A program made the position numbers and the translations under genes. The notes under the pieces are model-generated. The model worked only from the letters and a program-made list of their open reading frames with translations. It had not been told where the DNA came from and searched no databases. DNA of 22,804 nucleotides from Methanobacterium sp. (GTDB taxonomy: Archaea > Methanobacteriota > Methanobacteria > Methanobacteriales > Methanobacteriaceae): the NCBI GenBank assembly GCA_030017655.1, contig JASEIM010000017.1, forward strand, positions 24,049 to 46,852, in the 5' to 3' direction. This document shows, one piece after another, positions 1 to 6,689 of the stretch (its first letter is position 1; each line of letters starts with the position of its first letter).

Positions 1-72
1 ATTTTGGTGGGCAAACTGGTTTTTTAACTGGTTCACATTTTGGTGGGCAAACTGGTTTTTTAACTGGCTCGC
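1..72. repeat. 36-bp tandem coding repeat (two units visible)
   Basis: Positions 1-36 and 37-72 match at 34 of 36 bases. Each encodes one 12-residue unit CEPVKKPVCPPK on the minus strand. Less regular relatives of the unit continue to about 150. The array probably continues beyond the window edge. Confidence 0.9.
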
Positions 73-259
73 ATTTTTTAGGAGCTTCTTTTTTAGGATC
101 GCACTTTTTAACTGGTTCACATTTTACTGGTGGGTGCCATACAGGCTTACATTTTTTAACCCCATCAAAATTTCCATTTGGTCCGAGGGCTGTAGCAACT
201 CCAGTTACTCCTACTGCAATCATAAGTGCAAATAGGACTATTCCCAATTCTTTCTTCAC
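1..259 (-). CDS. Secreted or surface-anchored Cys/Pro/Lys repeat protein (5' part only)
   Basis: The gene runs off the left edge, so only the first 86 codons are visible. GTG at 259 is the start: a strong GGAGGTG lies at 271-265 with 5 nt spacing, and the overlapping ATG at 261 is followed at once by TGA. Residues 1-25 look like a signal peptide or N-terminal anchor (KKE, then a hydrophobic stretch ending near ATA). The rest is built from Cys-Pro-Lys units, at first irregular (CKPVWHPPVK, CEPVKK, CDPKKEAPKK) and then the regular 12-residue unit CEPVKKPVCPPK, repeated towards the edge. No family is recognised. The composition suggests an extracellular protein, with cysteines that could be disulfide-linked or bind metal, but this is inference. 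The total length is unknown. Confidence 0.85.
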   Translation of the reverse strand, partial: MKKELGIVLFALMIAVGVTGVATALGPNGNFDGVKKCKPVWHPPVKCEPVKKCDPKKEAPKKCEPVKKPVCPPKCEPVKKPVCPPK

Positions 260-271
260 ATTATCACCTCC

Positions 272-718
272 CCATATTAATACATTTAGATAATATAGTA
301 ATAATAAGATAAATACTTTGTTATGAAAAAGTAATAACATTTTATAGTTAAATCAAAAATAAATAATAAATAATTGCCACTATTCTTAAAAAAATAAACA
401 AATAGAATGCTTTTATTTTGAATTAGAATATTTTAATGTCCCTAATAATAAATCAAATACTTTATTAAAAAATCAACAATTATTAGAAATATTCATATCA
501 TTATATAATAGATTATACTGTTAAATTCATATACCGGTAAATTATAAGAAGAATTACATTAATAATTAATATTTTATGGTTATATGCATAAGAACTTTCA
601 GAAAAGTCAGATAAAAATCAAATATAAGAATTAATCTATAAATTTAATAAGGAATATTTATAAACTTTGAGTTTAAAATTAAACGAATAAAAATTCTGAG
701 TAAATAGAAATTAATTTG
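272..718. other. Long AT-rich divergent intergenic region
   Basis: About 450 bp lie between the leftward repeat protein and the rightward membrane protein, with no open frame of convincing length or composition. Several TATA-like stretches occur (for example around 656-665), but in such AT-rich DNA they cannot be told from background. GTTTAA and TTAAAC form a small palindrome at 671-684. I see no RNA gene here. Confidence 0.5.
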
Positions 719-728
719 TTTTATATTA
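719..728 (+). promoter_or_regulatory. Candidate TATA box for the membrane protein / HTH-PhoU pair
   Basis: TTTTATATTA is centred about 46 nt upstream of the ATG at 770, so transcription would start near 750 and leave a leader of about 20 nt. It rests on position and sequence only. Confidence 0.4.
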
Positions 729-769
729 AAATTGAATAACAGAGTAAAAAAAATAAGATTTGTGATTTT

Positions 770-1366
770 ATGTCAAAAATGTTAGATGTAATAATGGCTG
801 GAGTAATCTCTGGCATTGTGGCATTTACGACCTCAAAGATTGGAATTGCAGGAACAGTTCTTGGAGCGGTTTTAGGTGCAATGCTCTATCAAGTGATGTC
901 TCATTACATTAAAGAACCCCTTGAAAACGTTCAAACAAAAAAAATTGAGACACGAGTAGTTTATACAATTCCCCTAATGATTATTGTTATTATTGAAATC
1001 ATCTATATATTCTCTACCATATATCTGAAACCAGAACAAATTTTCCATTACTTGGAAAATGCAACAGACTGGACGCTCTTTAGATCTATTGGAATTGGAC
1101 TTATCTGCATGGGTATTTATCCAATATTGATATCGGAGAATATAAAAAGGTCGTATGGATATATTATATTATCTGTAGGAATAATTAAACTATTAAATGG
1201 ATTTGTAGACACAAATTCATCCCTTGTGGAATTATATGCTCCTCTTTTTATAGAATTCGGCATGATAATTTCACTTGTGGTTATTGCAGCACTATCATAT
1301 GTCACCATATCAATAATTCAAGAGTCAATAGTTATTAATAGTGAAGTGGATGAAAACAAAAGTTAA
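770..1366 (+). CDS. Multi-pass membrane protein of unknown function
   Basis: I do not recognise a named family in these 198 residues. Hydrophobic segments lie at about 5-42 (very rich in Gly and Ala, with a glycine-zipper look: AGTVLGAVLGAM), 62-85, 104-122, 128-145 and 155-185, so about five membrane passes are likely. The tail is short and acidic (EVDENKS). The ribosome binding site is weak (GTGAT at 761-765). The stop is only 9 nt before the start of the HTH-PhoU gene on the same strand, so the two are almost certainly cotranscribed. That makes a role in phosphate sensing or membrane tethering of the regulator possible, but this is guilt by association only. Confidence 0.8.
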   Translation: MSKMLDVIMAGVISGIVAFTTSKIGIAGTVLGAVLGAMLYQVMSHYIKEPLENVQTKKIETRVVYTIPLMIIVIIEIIYIFSTIYLKPEQIFHYLENATDWTLFRSIGIGLICMGIYPILISENIKRSYGYIILSVGIIKLLNGFVDTNSSLVELYAPLFIEFGMIISLVVIAALSYVTISIIQESIVINSEVDENKS

Positions 1367-1375
1367 TGGGGTATT

Positions 1376-2290
1376 ATGGCAAAAAAAACAAAAAATGTTA
1401 CATTAAAAGCAATACTGGACGTAATACGTTATGAAAATCCATCGACACAGGACGAAATCGCAGAGAAGCTTGGAATAACCCGTAGATATGTTACTAAACT
1501 GCTTCAACCCCTTATAAGTGAAAAAATTGTAAAAAGAGCTTATGTGATAGAACCAAAAAAAATTGACCAGTTTTTAGAAATATATGGTGAAGAAAAGGTT
1601 CCTATAGAACAGGGGACATTAAGAATAGTGGAATTACTGGAAGGTATGGCAGAACATGTTTATAAACAGTTAGATATGTCTTTTGAAGCACTTTCACAGT
1701 ATAACAGTGAATTAGCAAACGAAGCATTGAAAATGGATTTCATTACCAATAACATGAATGAAAAAATAAGAACATCTGTAGATATGGCCCTATCAATGAA
1801 TCCATCATCTGAATCAAGCAAAATAAATGCTTTCAGTGAGGTAGCATACGATCTGGAACGTATTGGAGATCATTCATGTCAATTTGCAAACTTTACCCTT
1901 AAAGAATCATATAAAGTCGATCCTGAAATGCTTAAATACATACAAGAAATGTATGAAACCTCAAAAATGATGGTTTCGTATTCTATGGATGTATTTTTAA
2001 ATGAAAAACTAAATTTAAAGGATAAAGTCATGAATTACGAAGAAAAAATACATGTTCTTCAAAAAAAAGCCTTAAATTGTATTGCAACTCAGATGGCTGA
2101 AGCTTCCTTTGATGATACAGAGCGCTCCACTTATTATCTTTCTCTTTCAAGAGTTGTTAAAGCATTTGAAAGGATTGGTGATATTTCCATTGAAATAATC
2201 GATATTTCAAGGGAATATTATGAAAATATTCCCAGAACAACTACTCCCGAGCAGTTCAGGCGAAAAGAAAGAAAAGGAAGTTATCTCTGA
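1376..2290 (+). CDS. HTH-PhoU: winged-helix DNA-binding domain fused to a PhoU domain
   Basis: Residues 1-60 form a winged helix (STQDEIAEKLGITRRYVTKL is the recognition region), followed by two PhoU-type three-helix repeats at about 80-180 and 185-285. Both repeats keep the PhoU metal-site motif: ERIGDH at 161-166 and ERIGD at 265-269. Classical PhoU proteins have no DNA-binding domain. In archaea, fused proteins of this kind are generally annotated as phosphate uptake regulators. The gene is the second of a two-gene operon, lies about 1.7 kb upstream of the pst block and is on the same strand. It is the natural candidate for a factor acting on the pst promoters; that role is inferred. A GGGGT ribosome binding site lies just before the ATG. 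The last 10 nt overlap the end of the convergent gene at 2281. Confidence 0.88.
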   Translation: MAKKTKNVTLKAILDVIRYENPSTQDEIAEKLGITRRYVTKLLQPLISEKIVKRAYVIEPKKIDQFLEIYGEEKVPIEQGTLRIVELLEGMAEHVYKQLDMSFEALSQYNSELANEALKMDFITNNMNEKIRTSVDMALSMNPSSESSKINAFSEVAYDLERIGDHSCQFANFTLKESYKVDPEMLKYIQEMYETSKMMVSYSMDVFLNEKLNLKDKVMNYEEKIHVLQKKALNCIATQMAEASFDDTERSTYYLSLSRVVKAFERIGDISIEIIDISREYYENIPRTTTPEQFRRKERKGSYL

Positions 2291-2562
2291 TTTTTTTCTT
2301 CTTCTTCCATGTATTCTTTGATTTTCCGTTCTTCCCATTCTCTGGAAAATATTCCACGTTTCAGGAATAGTGATGCTGCATGTGAAACAAGCCCTATTCC
2401 CCAGAAAAATGTTACAAACAGGAACCACCAAAAGCCCGGCGTTGTAAGTATATTAATGATTGCAAGGGCCACATTTACAATAATAAAAGCTGTTAAATGC
2501 CCATAAAAACCCTTTAATTCTTCAACCCGTTTTTTAGCTCTTTGATATTTTAAATCATCCAC
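2281..2562 (-). CDS. Small 2TM-domain membrane protein
   Basis: The protein has 93 residues: a basic N-terminal helix (YQRAKKRVEELKGFYGHL), two membrane helices at about 20-38 and 43-65 joined by a short turn (TTPGFWW), and a charged C-terminal tail (WEERKIKEYMEEEEK). This matches the small 2TM domain found alone or on sensor proteins in bacteria and archaea; its function is not known. The start is GTG at 2562 with GGAGG at 2574-2570, spacing 7 nt. The 3' end overlaps the stop of the convergent HTH-PhoU gene by 10 nt. A decayed copy of the same gene follows immediately upstream (2581-2874). Confidence 0.85.
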   Translation of the reverse strand: MDDLKYQRAKKRVEELKGFYGHLTAFIIVNVALAIINILTTPGFWWFLFVTFFWGIGLVSHAASLFLKRGIFSREWEERKIKEYMEEEEKNQR

Positions 2563-2580
2563 TATAAAACCTCCAAAAAC

Positions 2581-2874
2581 TTAATGAATATTTTGAGTGT
2601 TTCTGAGATACTTTTTTTCTTCTTCACTCATGTATTTTTTGATTTTTCGCTTCTCCCATTCCTTAGAGAAAATCCGCGTTTCATAAAACTGATGTTGCGT
2701 TTGCAATAAACCTATTCCTCAAAAAATGCTACAATAAGAAATCACCAGAAACCAAGATTTGTTAAGAGGTTAAGAACTGCTAAAATGTATTTACTATAAT
2801 TATATGTTCTGAATAGCTGTAAAAATCCTTAGTTCTTTAACTCTGTTTTTAGCTCATCATATTTTTTTATCAAT
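2581..2874 (-). pseudogene. Decayed tandem copy of the 2TM gene
   Basis: Read on the minus strand, this stretch aligns with the neighbouring intact 2TM gene from its ribosome binding site (AAGGGGA at 2883-2877) to its acidic tail. The C-terminal part is still readable (EWEKRKIKKYMSEEEKK against EWEERKIKEYMEEEEK). The middle carries frame changes and in-frame stops: the WWF of the turn has become W-stop-F (TGG TGA TTT), and the helix-1 region is shifted. The start codon corresponds to ATT. It is a gene duplication in which one copy has died. Confidence 0.85.
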
Positions 2875-2964
2875 AATCCCCTTAAAATGATTATTTCTGA
2901 TATAATATTGGAATACAACTTTAAAAATACTTATAAAAACAAGAACGACACCCAGTAGTAATAT

Positions 2965-3750
2965 TTACTGTCCATCATAGTAAATCTCATTTGCTTCAAA
3001 TAATTTTCTAAAGGGAGATTCACGTGTTTTTTCTTCATCAATATGGGTTAAAATACCCGGAAGGCGACCAATCATAAAAATACCGCTTCCAATCCTCCAA
3101 TCAAAATCCATATCTGATAAAATAGCTCCATTTGCCCCATCAATATTCATTCTAATCCTTTTCTTATCAAAAAGTATGTCCTCAATAGCAATTGCCAGTT
3201 CCAAATGCTTACCAAAACATTTGTATTTCCTGGCAAGTTCAATGAGCTTTGGAGCTCTGGGATCTTCTGTATGATATCTGTGCCCGAAACCATATATCTT
3301 TTTATTATTGTGAAGAAAATAACTCACAATTTGTTCTGCAACTTCATTAATATTATTTTCTGCCAGCTTAATACCTTCCTGAAAAGTTTTCATGGCCTTC
3401 TCTATTGCCCCTGCATGATTCTTTCCGAATGCAAGGAGTCCGCCAGCAATACATGCAGGTAATGGAGATCCTGCGGATGCCATTAATCTTGCAGCTTGTG
3501 TACTTGGTGGTGTCACTCCGTGATCACAAAAAGATACGAGAACTGCTCCAAGCATTTTAGCTTCGTTTTTTGAAGGTAATTTTCCTTTTATAAGGAGATG
3601 TATCATTTCAGGAAAAGATATATTACCTATTAAATCTTCCTGTGAGTAACCCCTTGTGGTTAATCTGTTAGGTTCGACCTTTGTTATAGCCGTTCTCCAT
3701 TTTAGATTTCTTGGCTTAAATATATCTTTCAATGCTTCCTCAGTTATCAT
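2965..3750 (-). CDS. Short citrate-synthase-fold protein (citryl-CoA lyase-like)
   Basis: The protein has 261 residues against about 370-430 for true citrate synthases. It keeps the catalytic core: H77 in CDHG, H112 in KNHAGA (matching the HGGAN loop), H157 in GFGHRYHTEDPRA and D204 in NIDGANGA. These are the residues expected of the CS active site (His, His, Asp). Most of the N-terminal part of the large domain is absent. Short CS homologs of this size include citryl-CoA lyases of the split ATP-citrate cleavage pathway, so cleavage or condensation of an acyl-CoA with a 2-oxo acid is plausible, but the substrate cannot be read from sequence. The gene is divergent from pstS. There is no Shine-Dalgarno at the ATG, and a TATA box about 28 nt upstream suggests a nearly leaderless mRNA. 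Confidence 0.85.
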   Translation of the reverse strand: MITEEALKDIFKPRNLKWRTAITKVEPNRLTTRGYSQEDLIGNISFPEMIHLLIKGKLPSKNEAKMLGAVLVSFCDHGVTPPSTQAARLMASAGSPLPACIAGGLLAFGKNHAGAIEKAMKTFQEGIKLAENNINEVAEQIVSYFLHNNKKIYGFGHRYHTEDPRAPKLIELARKYKCFGKHLELAIAIEDILFDKKRIRMNIDGANGAILSDMDFDWRIGSGIFMIGRLPGILTHIDEEKTRESPFRKLFEANEIYYDGQ

Positions 3751-3772
3751 GATGGAGTTTTATATTAGTAGG

Positions 3773-3782
3773 AATATATTTA
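3773..3782 (-). promoter_or_regulatory. TATA box of the citrate-synthase-like gene
   Basis: On the minus strand TAAATATATT is centred about 28 nt upstream of the ATG at 3750. Archaeal transcription starts about 25 nt after the TATA centre, so it should begin within a few bases of the ATG. That agrees with the absence of a ribosome binding site. Confidence 0.55.
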
Positions 3783-3900
3783 AATTTATCGCTTTTAGTG
3801 CATTTATATTCATATTTAGTGAATTTAGAAAAGACCTATAAAATTTATTTTGTTTTTAAATTGTTCACTTATTGTGATAATAAATACACAAATAGGAACA

Positions 3901-3908
3901 TTTATATA
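3901..3908 (+). promoter_or_regulatory. TATA box of the first pstS gene
   Basis: TTTATATA is centred about 40 nt upstream of the ATG at 3945, which predicts a start near 3930 and a very short leader holding the GAGGTGA ribosome binding site (3932-3938). Confidence 0.6.
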
Positions 3909-3920
3909 TGGTTAAACCAT
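3908..3920 (+). promoter_or_regulatory. Candidate operator palindrome in the pstS1 promoter
   Basis: ATGGTTAAACCAT is a 13-nt palindrome with 6-bp arms around a central A. It abuts the TATA box and lies before the predicted transcription start, where a bound repressor would block polymerase. The likely ligand is a phosphate regulator such as the HTH-PhoU protein encoded at 1376-2290, but that link is inference. Confidence 0.4.
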
Positions 3921-3944
3921 TAGTAAAGGGTGAGGTGAATTGAA

Positions 3945-4763
3945 ATGGACTCGAAATACATAATCGGAATAATTTTAGCCATAATAGTAATAGTCGGAGC
4001 TTACCTCGTATTTGCTGGAGGTTCTGGCGAACAAACAACAATACAGGTAGCAGGTTCTACATCTGTTCAACCAGTAGCAGAAAAGCTTGCTCAGGCCTAT
4101 ATGGAAAAGAATCCTAACGTCAAGATAAATGTTCAAGGCGGAGGATCAAGTGTGGGTATAACCAGTACCCAGCAAGGACAGGCAGATATCGGTATGAGCT
4201 CAAAAGAGCTTAAAGATGATGAAAAAGCAGGTCTTAAAGAATACTTAATTGGAAAAGACGGTATTGTCATCGCAGTAAATACTGCAAATTCTGTATCCGA
4301 CTTAACAACAGACCAGGTTAAAGATATTTTCAGCGGTAAAATAACCAACTGGAAAGAAGTAGGCGGATCAGATGCCAAAATCAATGTTATAACAAGAGAA
4401 GATGGTTCCGGTACAAGAAAAGCATTCGAAGAGATTGTAATGGGTAAAGATACAAAGATAATTAAAGAAGCTGTTGTACAGAGCTCAACAGAAGCTGTAG
4501 CACAGGCAGTTAAAGGAGATCCAAATGCCATTGGATATATATCACTTGCAAGCTTAAGTTCAGATGTCAAAGCTCTTAAAATTAATGGCGTTGCTCCTTC
4601 AGAACCAACAGTAGCTGATGGTTCTTACAAAATTCAAAGACCATTCCTGTTCTTAACCAAAGGTGAACCTACTGGAGCTGTTAAAGGATTTATAGACTTC
4701 TGTTTAAGCCCTGAAGGACAGAATATTGTTAAAAGTGAAAAAGTTGTACCAGCAACACAATAA
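3945..4763 (+). CDS. pstS: PstS1, phosphate ABC transporter substrate-binding protein
   Basis: The 272-residue protein captures phosphate outside the membrane and hands it to PstCA. Residues 5-24 form a hydrophobic signal or anchor with no lipobox cysteine. The mature part shows the phosphate-binding signatures of the family: GSTSVQP at 37-43, the QGGGSS loop at about 64-69 and REDGSGTR at 151-158. ATG at 3945 follows GAGGTGA with good spacing. The gene has its own promoter, and a hairpin terminator stands directly behind its stop, so it can be expressed apart from the rest of the pst block. It is a close paralog of the next gene, and parts of the two are identical at DNA level (4303-4366 and 4389-4418). 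Confidence 0.96.
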   Translation: MDSKYIIGIILAIIVIVGAYLVFAGGSGEQTTIQVAGSTSVQPVAEKLAQAYMEKNPNVKINVQGGGSSVGITSTQQGQADIGMSSKELKDDEKAGLKEYLIGKDGIVIAVNTANSVSDLTTDQVKDIFSGKITNWKEVGGSDAKINVITREDGSGTRKAFEEIVMGKDTKIIKEAVVQSSTEAVAQAVKGDPNAIGYISLASLSSDVKALKINGVAPSEPTVADGSYKIQRPFLFLTKGEPTGAVKGFIDFCLSPEGQNIVKSEKVVPATQ

Positions 4764-4800
4764 GTGGTTTAAAAAAACCACTATTTTATTTATTTAAATT
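4763..4800 (+). terminator. Hairpin terminator between the two pstS genes
   Basis: AGTGGTTT (4763-4770) pairs perfectly with AAACCACT (4775-4782) around an AAAA loop, followed by a T-rich stretch. It starts in the stop codon of pstS1. Confidence 0.65.
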
Positions 4801-4876
4801 TTAAATTACTGAATTATAATTAAATTAGTGAATATTATAAAATTAAACAGATATCCATTTTCTTAATCACTCTAAA

Positions 4877-4884
4877 TTTAAATA
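4877..4884 (+). promoter_or_regulatory. TATA box of the second pstS gene
   Basis: TTTAAATA is centred about 41 nt upstream of the ATG at 4922, almost the same distance as in pstS1. The predicted start is near 4905, just ahead of the AGGTGAT ribosome binding site. Confidence 0.5.
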
Positions 4885-4903
4885 CTCTAAAGAAAAAGAG
4901 TAT
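4882..4903 (+). promoter_or_regulatory. Candidate operator inverted repeat in the pstS2 promoter
   Basis: ATACTCT (4882-4888) and AGAGTAT (4897-4903) form a perfect 7-bp inverted repeat with an 8-nt spacer. It overlaps the end of the TATA box, like the palindrome at pstS1. A direct repeat ACTCTAAA occurs at 4869-4876 and 4884-4891. The sequence differs from the pstS1 palindrome, so the two may bind different proteins, or one of them may be chance. Confidence 0.35.
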
Positions 4904-4921
4904 AAGTCAAGGTGATTGAAA

Positions 4922-5728
4922 ATGGACTTGAAATATAAGTTAGGCATAGTAATTGCCATAATCATAATTATCGCTTATTTAATATTCATCCCATCAAAAA
5001 GTTATGAAAGAATTCAAATTGCAGGTTCTACTTCAGTACAGCCTGTAGCAGAAAAATTAGCAGAGAAATTTCAAGAAACTCACCCGAATGTTAGGATTAA
5101 TGTCCAGGGTGGAGGTTCAAGTCTTGGTATAAGCAGCGTTTCACAAGACATAACTGATATAGGTACAAGTTCAAGAGAAATAAAAGCAAGAGAAAAGCCT
5201 GGCCTTAATGAATACATAATAGGAAAAGAAGGCATTGTTATTGCTGTAAATAACCAAAATAATGTAAATGATCTAACAACAGACCAGGTTAAAGATATTT
5301 TCAGCGGTAAAATAACCAACTGGAAAGAAGTAGGCGGTCCCGACCTAGAAATACATGTAATAACAAGAGAAGATGGTTCCGGTACAAGATCCGCATTTGA
5401 AAATTTGATAATGGGAGATACAGAAATAAGGCCAGATGCCATAGTTCAAAGTTCAACAGAATCTGTTAAACAGGCAGTTAGACAGGATCCCGGTGCAATT
5501 GGATTTGTTTCATTAGCCCGTATGAGCAGTGATGTTAAAGCATTAAAAATTGATGGTGTGGCACCTTCTGAAGAAACCGTATTTGATGGATCTTACAATT
5601 TACAAACACCCTTTATATTCATCGTAAAAGGCGAGCCAGAAGGTATTATAAAAGAATTTATTGAGTTCACTCTAAGTCCTGAAGGACAGGCAATAGTAAA
5701 AGAAGAAAATGTTGTGCCGGTTAAATAA
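4922..5728 (+). CDS. pstS: PstS2, second phosphate-binding protein
   Basis: The protein has 268 residues when started at ATG 4922. That start is chosen over the upstream in-frame TTG at 4916 because GGTGA at 4911-4915 gives 6-nt spacing, and because the resulting N-terminus (MDLKYK) matches PstS1 (MDSKYI). It has a hydrophobic N-terminal segment at about 7-25, then GSTSVQP, QGGGSS and REDGSGTR as in PstS1. It binds phosphate for the same PstCAB permease. About 60 nt separate it from pstC. The pair may differ in affinity or in expression conditions. Long stretches identical to pstS1 at DNA level sit within otherwise diverged sequence (see findings). Confidence 0.95.
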   Translation: MDLKYKLGIVIAIIIIIAYLIFIPSKSYERIQIAGSTSVQPVAEKLAEKFQETHPNVRINVQGGGSSLGISSVSQDITDIGTSSREIKAREKPGLNEYIIGKEGIVIAVNNQNNVNDLTTDQVKDIFSGKITNWKEVGGPDLEIHVITREDGSGTRSAFENLIMGDTEIRPDAIVQSSTESVKQAVRQDPGAIGFVSLARMSSDVKALKIDGVAPSEETVFDGSYNLQTPFIFIVKGEPEGIIKEFIEFTLSPEGQAIVKEENVVPVK

Positions 5729-5746
5729 ATACCGTTACAATTAACA

Positions 5747-5754
5747 TTTATAAA
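5747..5754 (+). promoter_or_regulatory. Possible internal TATA box ahead of pstC
   Basis: TTTATAAA lies about 36 nt before the ATG of pstC. It could allow expression of the permease independent of pstS2, but the surrounding DNA is very AT-rich. Confidence 0.3.
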
Positions 5755-5786
5755 TTTAATAAATTAAGATTATTTGAGGTGCAAAA

Positions 5787-6659
5787 ATGGCGAAATACGA
5801 AGAGTTTCTTGTTGAAAAAGGACTTTTTATAACTGCTATTCTATCTATTCTAGTAATACTGTTAATTATAGGATTTATATTTAGAGAAGGTCTTCCAGCA
5901 ATTGAAAGCTATGGATTCTTCAATTTTATATTCGGACTTGATTGGTCACCAACCGAAGACCAGTTCGGTGTTTTAACCATGATAGTAGGGTCAATTGGCA
6001 TAACACTGCTTTCACTGCTTTTTGCAGTCCCATTATCTTTGCTTTGTGCCATATTCCTGGCGGAAATTGCACCCCCTTTCATGAGAAAGATCTTGAAACC
6101 AGTGATTGAAACTCTTGCCGGTATTCCGTCAGTTGTTTATGGCTTTTTTGGACTTATTGTCCTTGTTCCATTCATGAGAGTGCAGTTTGGAGGTACAGGC
6201 TTCAGTATGCTTACAGCATCTTTAATTCTAACTGTAATGATTCTTCCAACAATTATTAGCATATCACAGGATGCTTTAAGGTCTGTTCCTCACGAATATA
6301 AAGAAGCATCCCTAGCATTAGGGGCTACACACTGGCAGACCATTAAAAACGTCATATTCCCTGCAGCAATTCCCGGAATAATTACTGCAATAATACTGGG
6401 AATGGGTAGGGCTATAGGGGAAACACTGGCTGTCATTATGGTTGCAGGAAATGTTACACAAATTCCAAACTCAATATTCGACCCGGTAAGGGCATTAACA
6501 TCCAATATAGCACTGGAAATGGGTTATGCGACAGGACTTCATTATAATGCGCTCTTTGCAACAGGAATTGTGCTTTTTATAATGATAATGATCCTTCTGG
6601 TCATTGCCAATTATTTCCATTATAAAAAAAAAGTCGTTATCGGTGGAGGGTACTTATAA
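5787..6659 (+). CDS. pstC: PstC, phosphate ABC transporter permease
   Basis: One of the two membrane subunits of the phosphate importer, 290 residues with about six membrane segments (about 13-33, 60-95, 110-130, 142-160, 195-220 and 258-276). The cytoplasmic EAA loop that docks on PstB is clear at about 170-198 (EYKEASLALGATHWQ, then AAIPGI), as is the family motif GRAIGETLAV after it. GAGGTG at 5775-5780 precedes the ATG. It is followed by pstA after 30 nt. Confidence 0.95.
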   Translation: MAKYEEFLVEKGLFITAILSILVILLIIGFIFREGLPAIESYGFFNFIFGLDWSPTEDQFGVLTMIVGSIGITLLSLLFAVPLSLLCAIFLAEIAPPFMRKILKPVIETLAGIPSVVYGFFGLIVLVPFMRVQFGGTGFSMLTASLILTVMILPTIISISQDALRSVPHEYKEASLALGATHWQTIKNVIFPAAIPGIITAIILGMGRAIGETLAVIMVAGNVTQIPNSIFDPVRALTSNIALEMGYATGLHYNALFATGIVLFIMIMILLVIANYFHYKKKVVIGGGYL

Positions 6660-6689
6660 TGTTCAAATTTGGATTAGGAGGTTTAAAAA

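Noticed and set aside
1..72. 36-bp repeats resembling a CRISPR array
   Set aside because: The units are adjacent without spacers and encode a periodic peptide behind a start codon, ribosome binding site and signal-like segment.
584..634. Very short ATG frame in the 272-718 intergenic region
   Set aside because: Sixteen codons, AT-rich, no ribosome binding site; expected by chance.
4133..4570. Long antisense frames opposite pstS1 (and similarly 5080-5442 opposite pstS2)
   Set aside because: Both lie opposite clearly coding paralogs and resemble each other only because the sense genes do.
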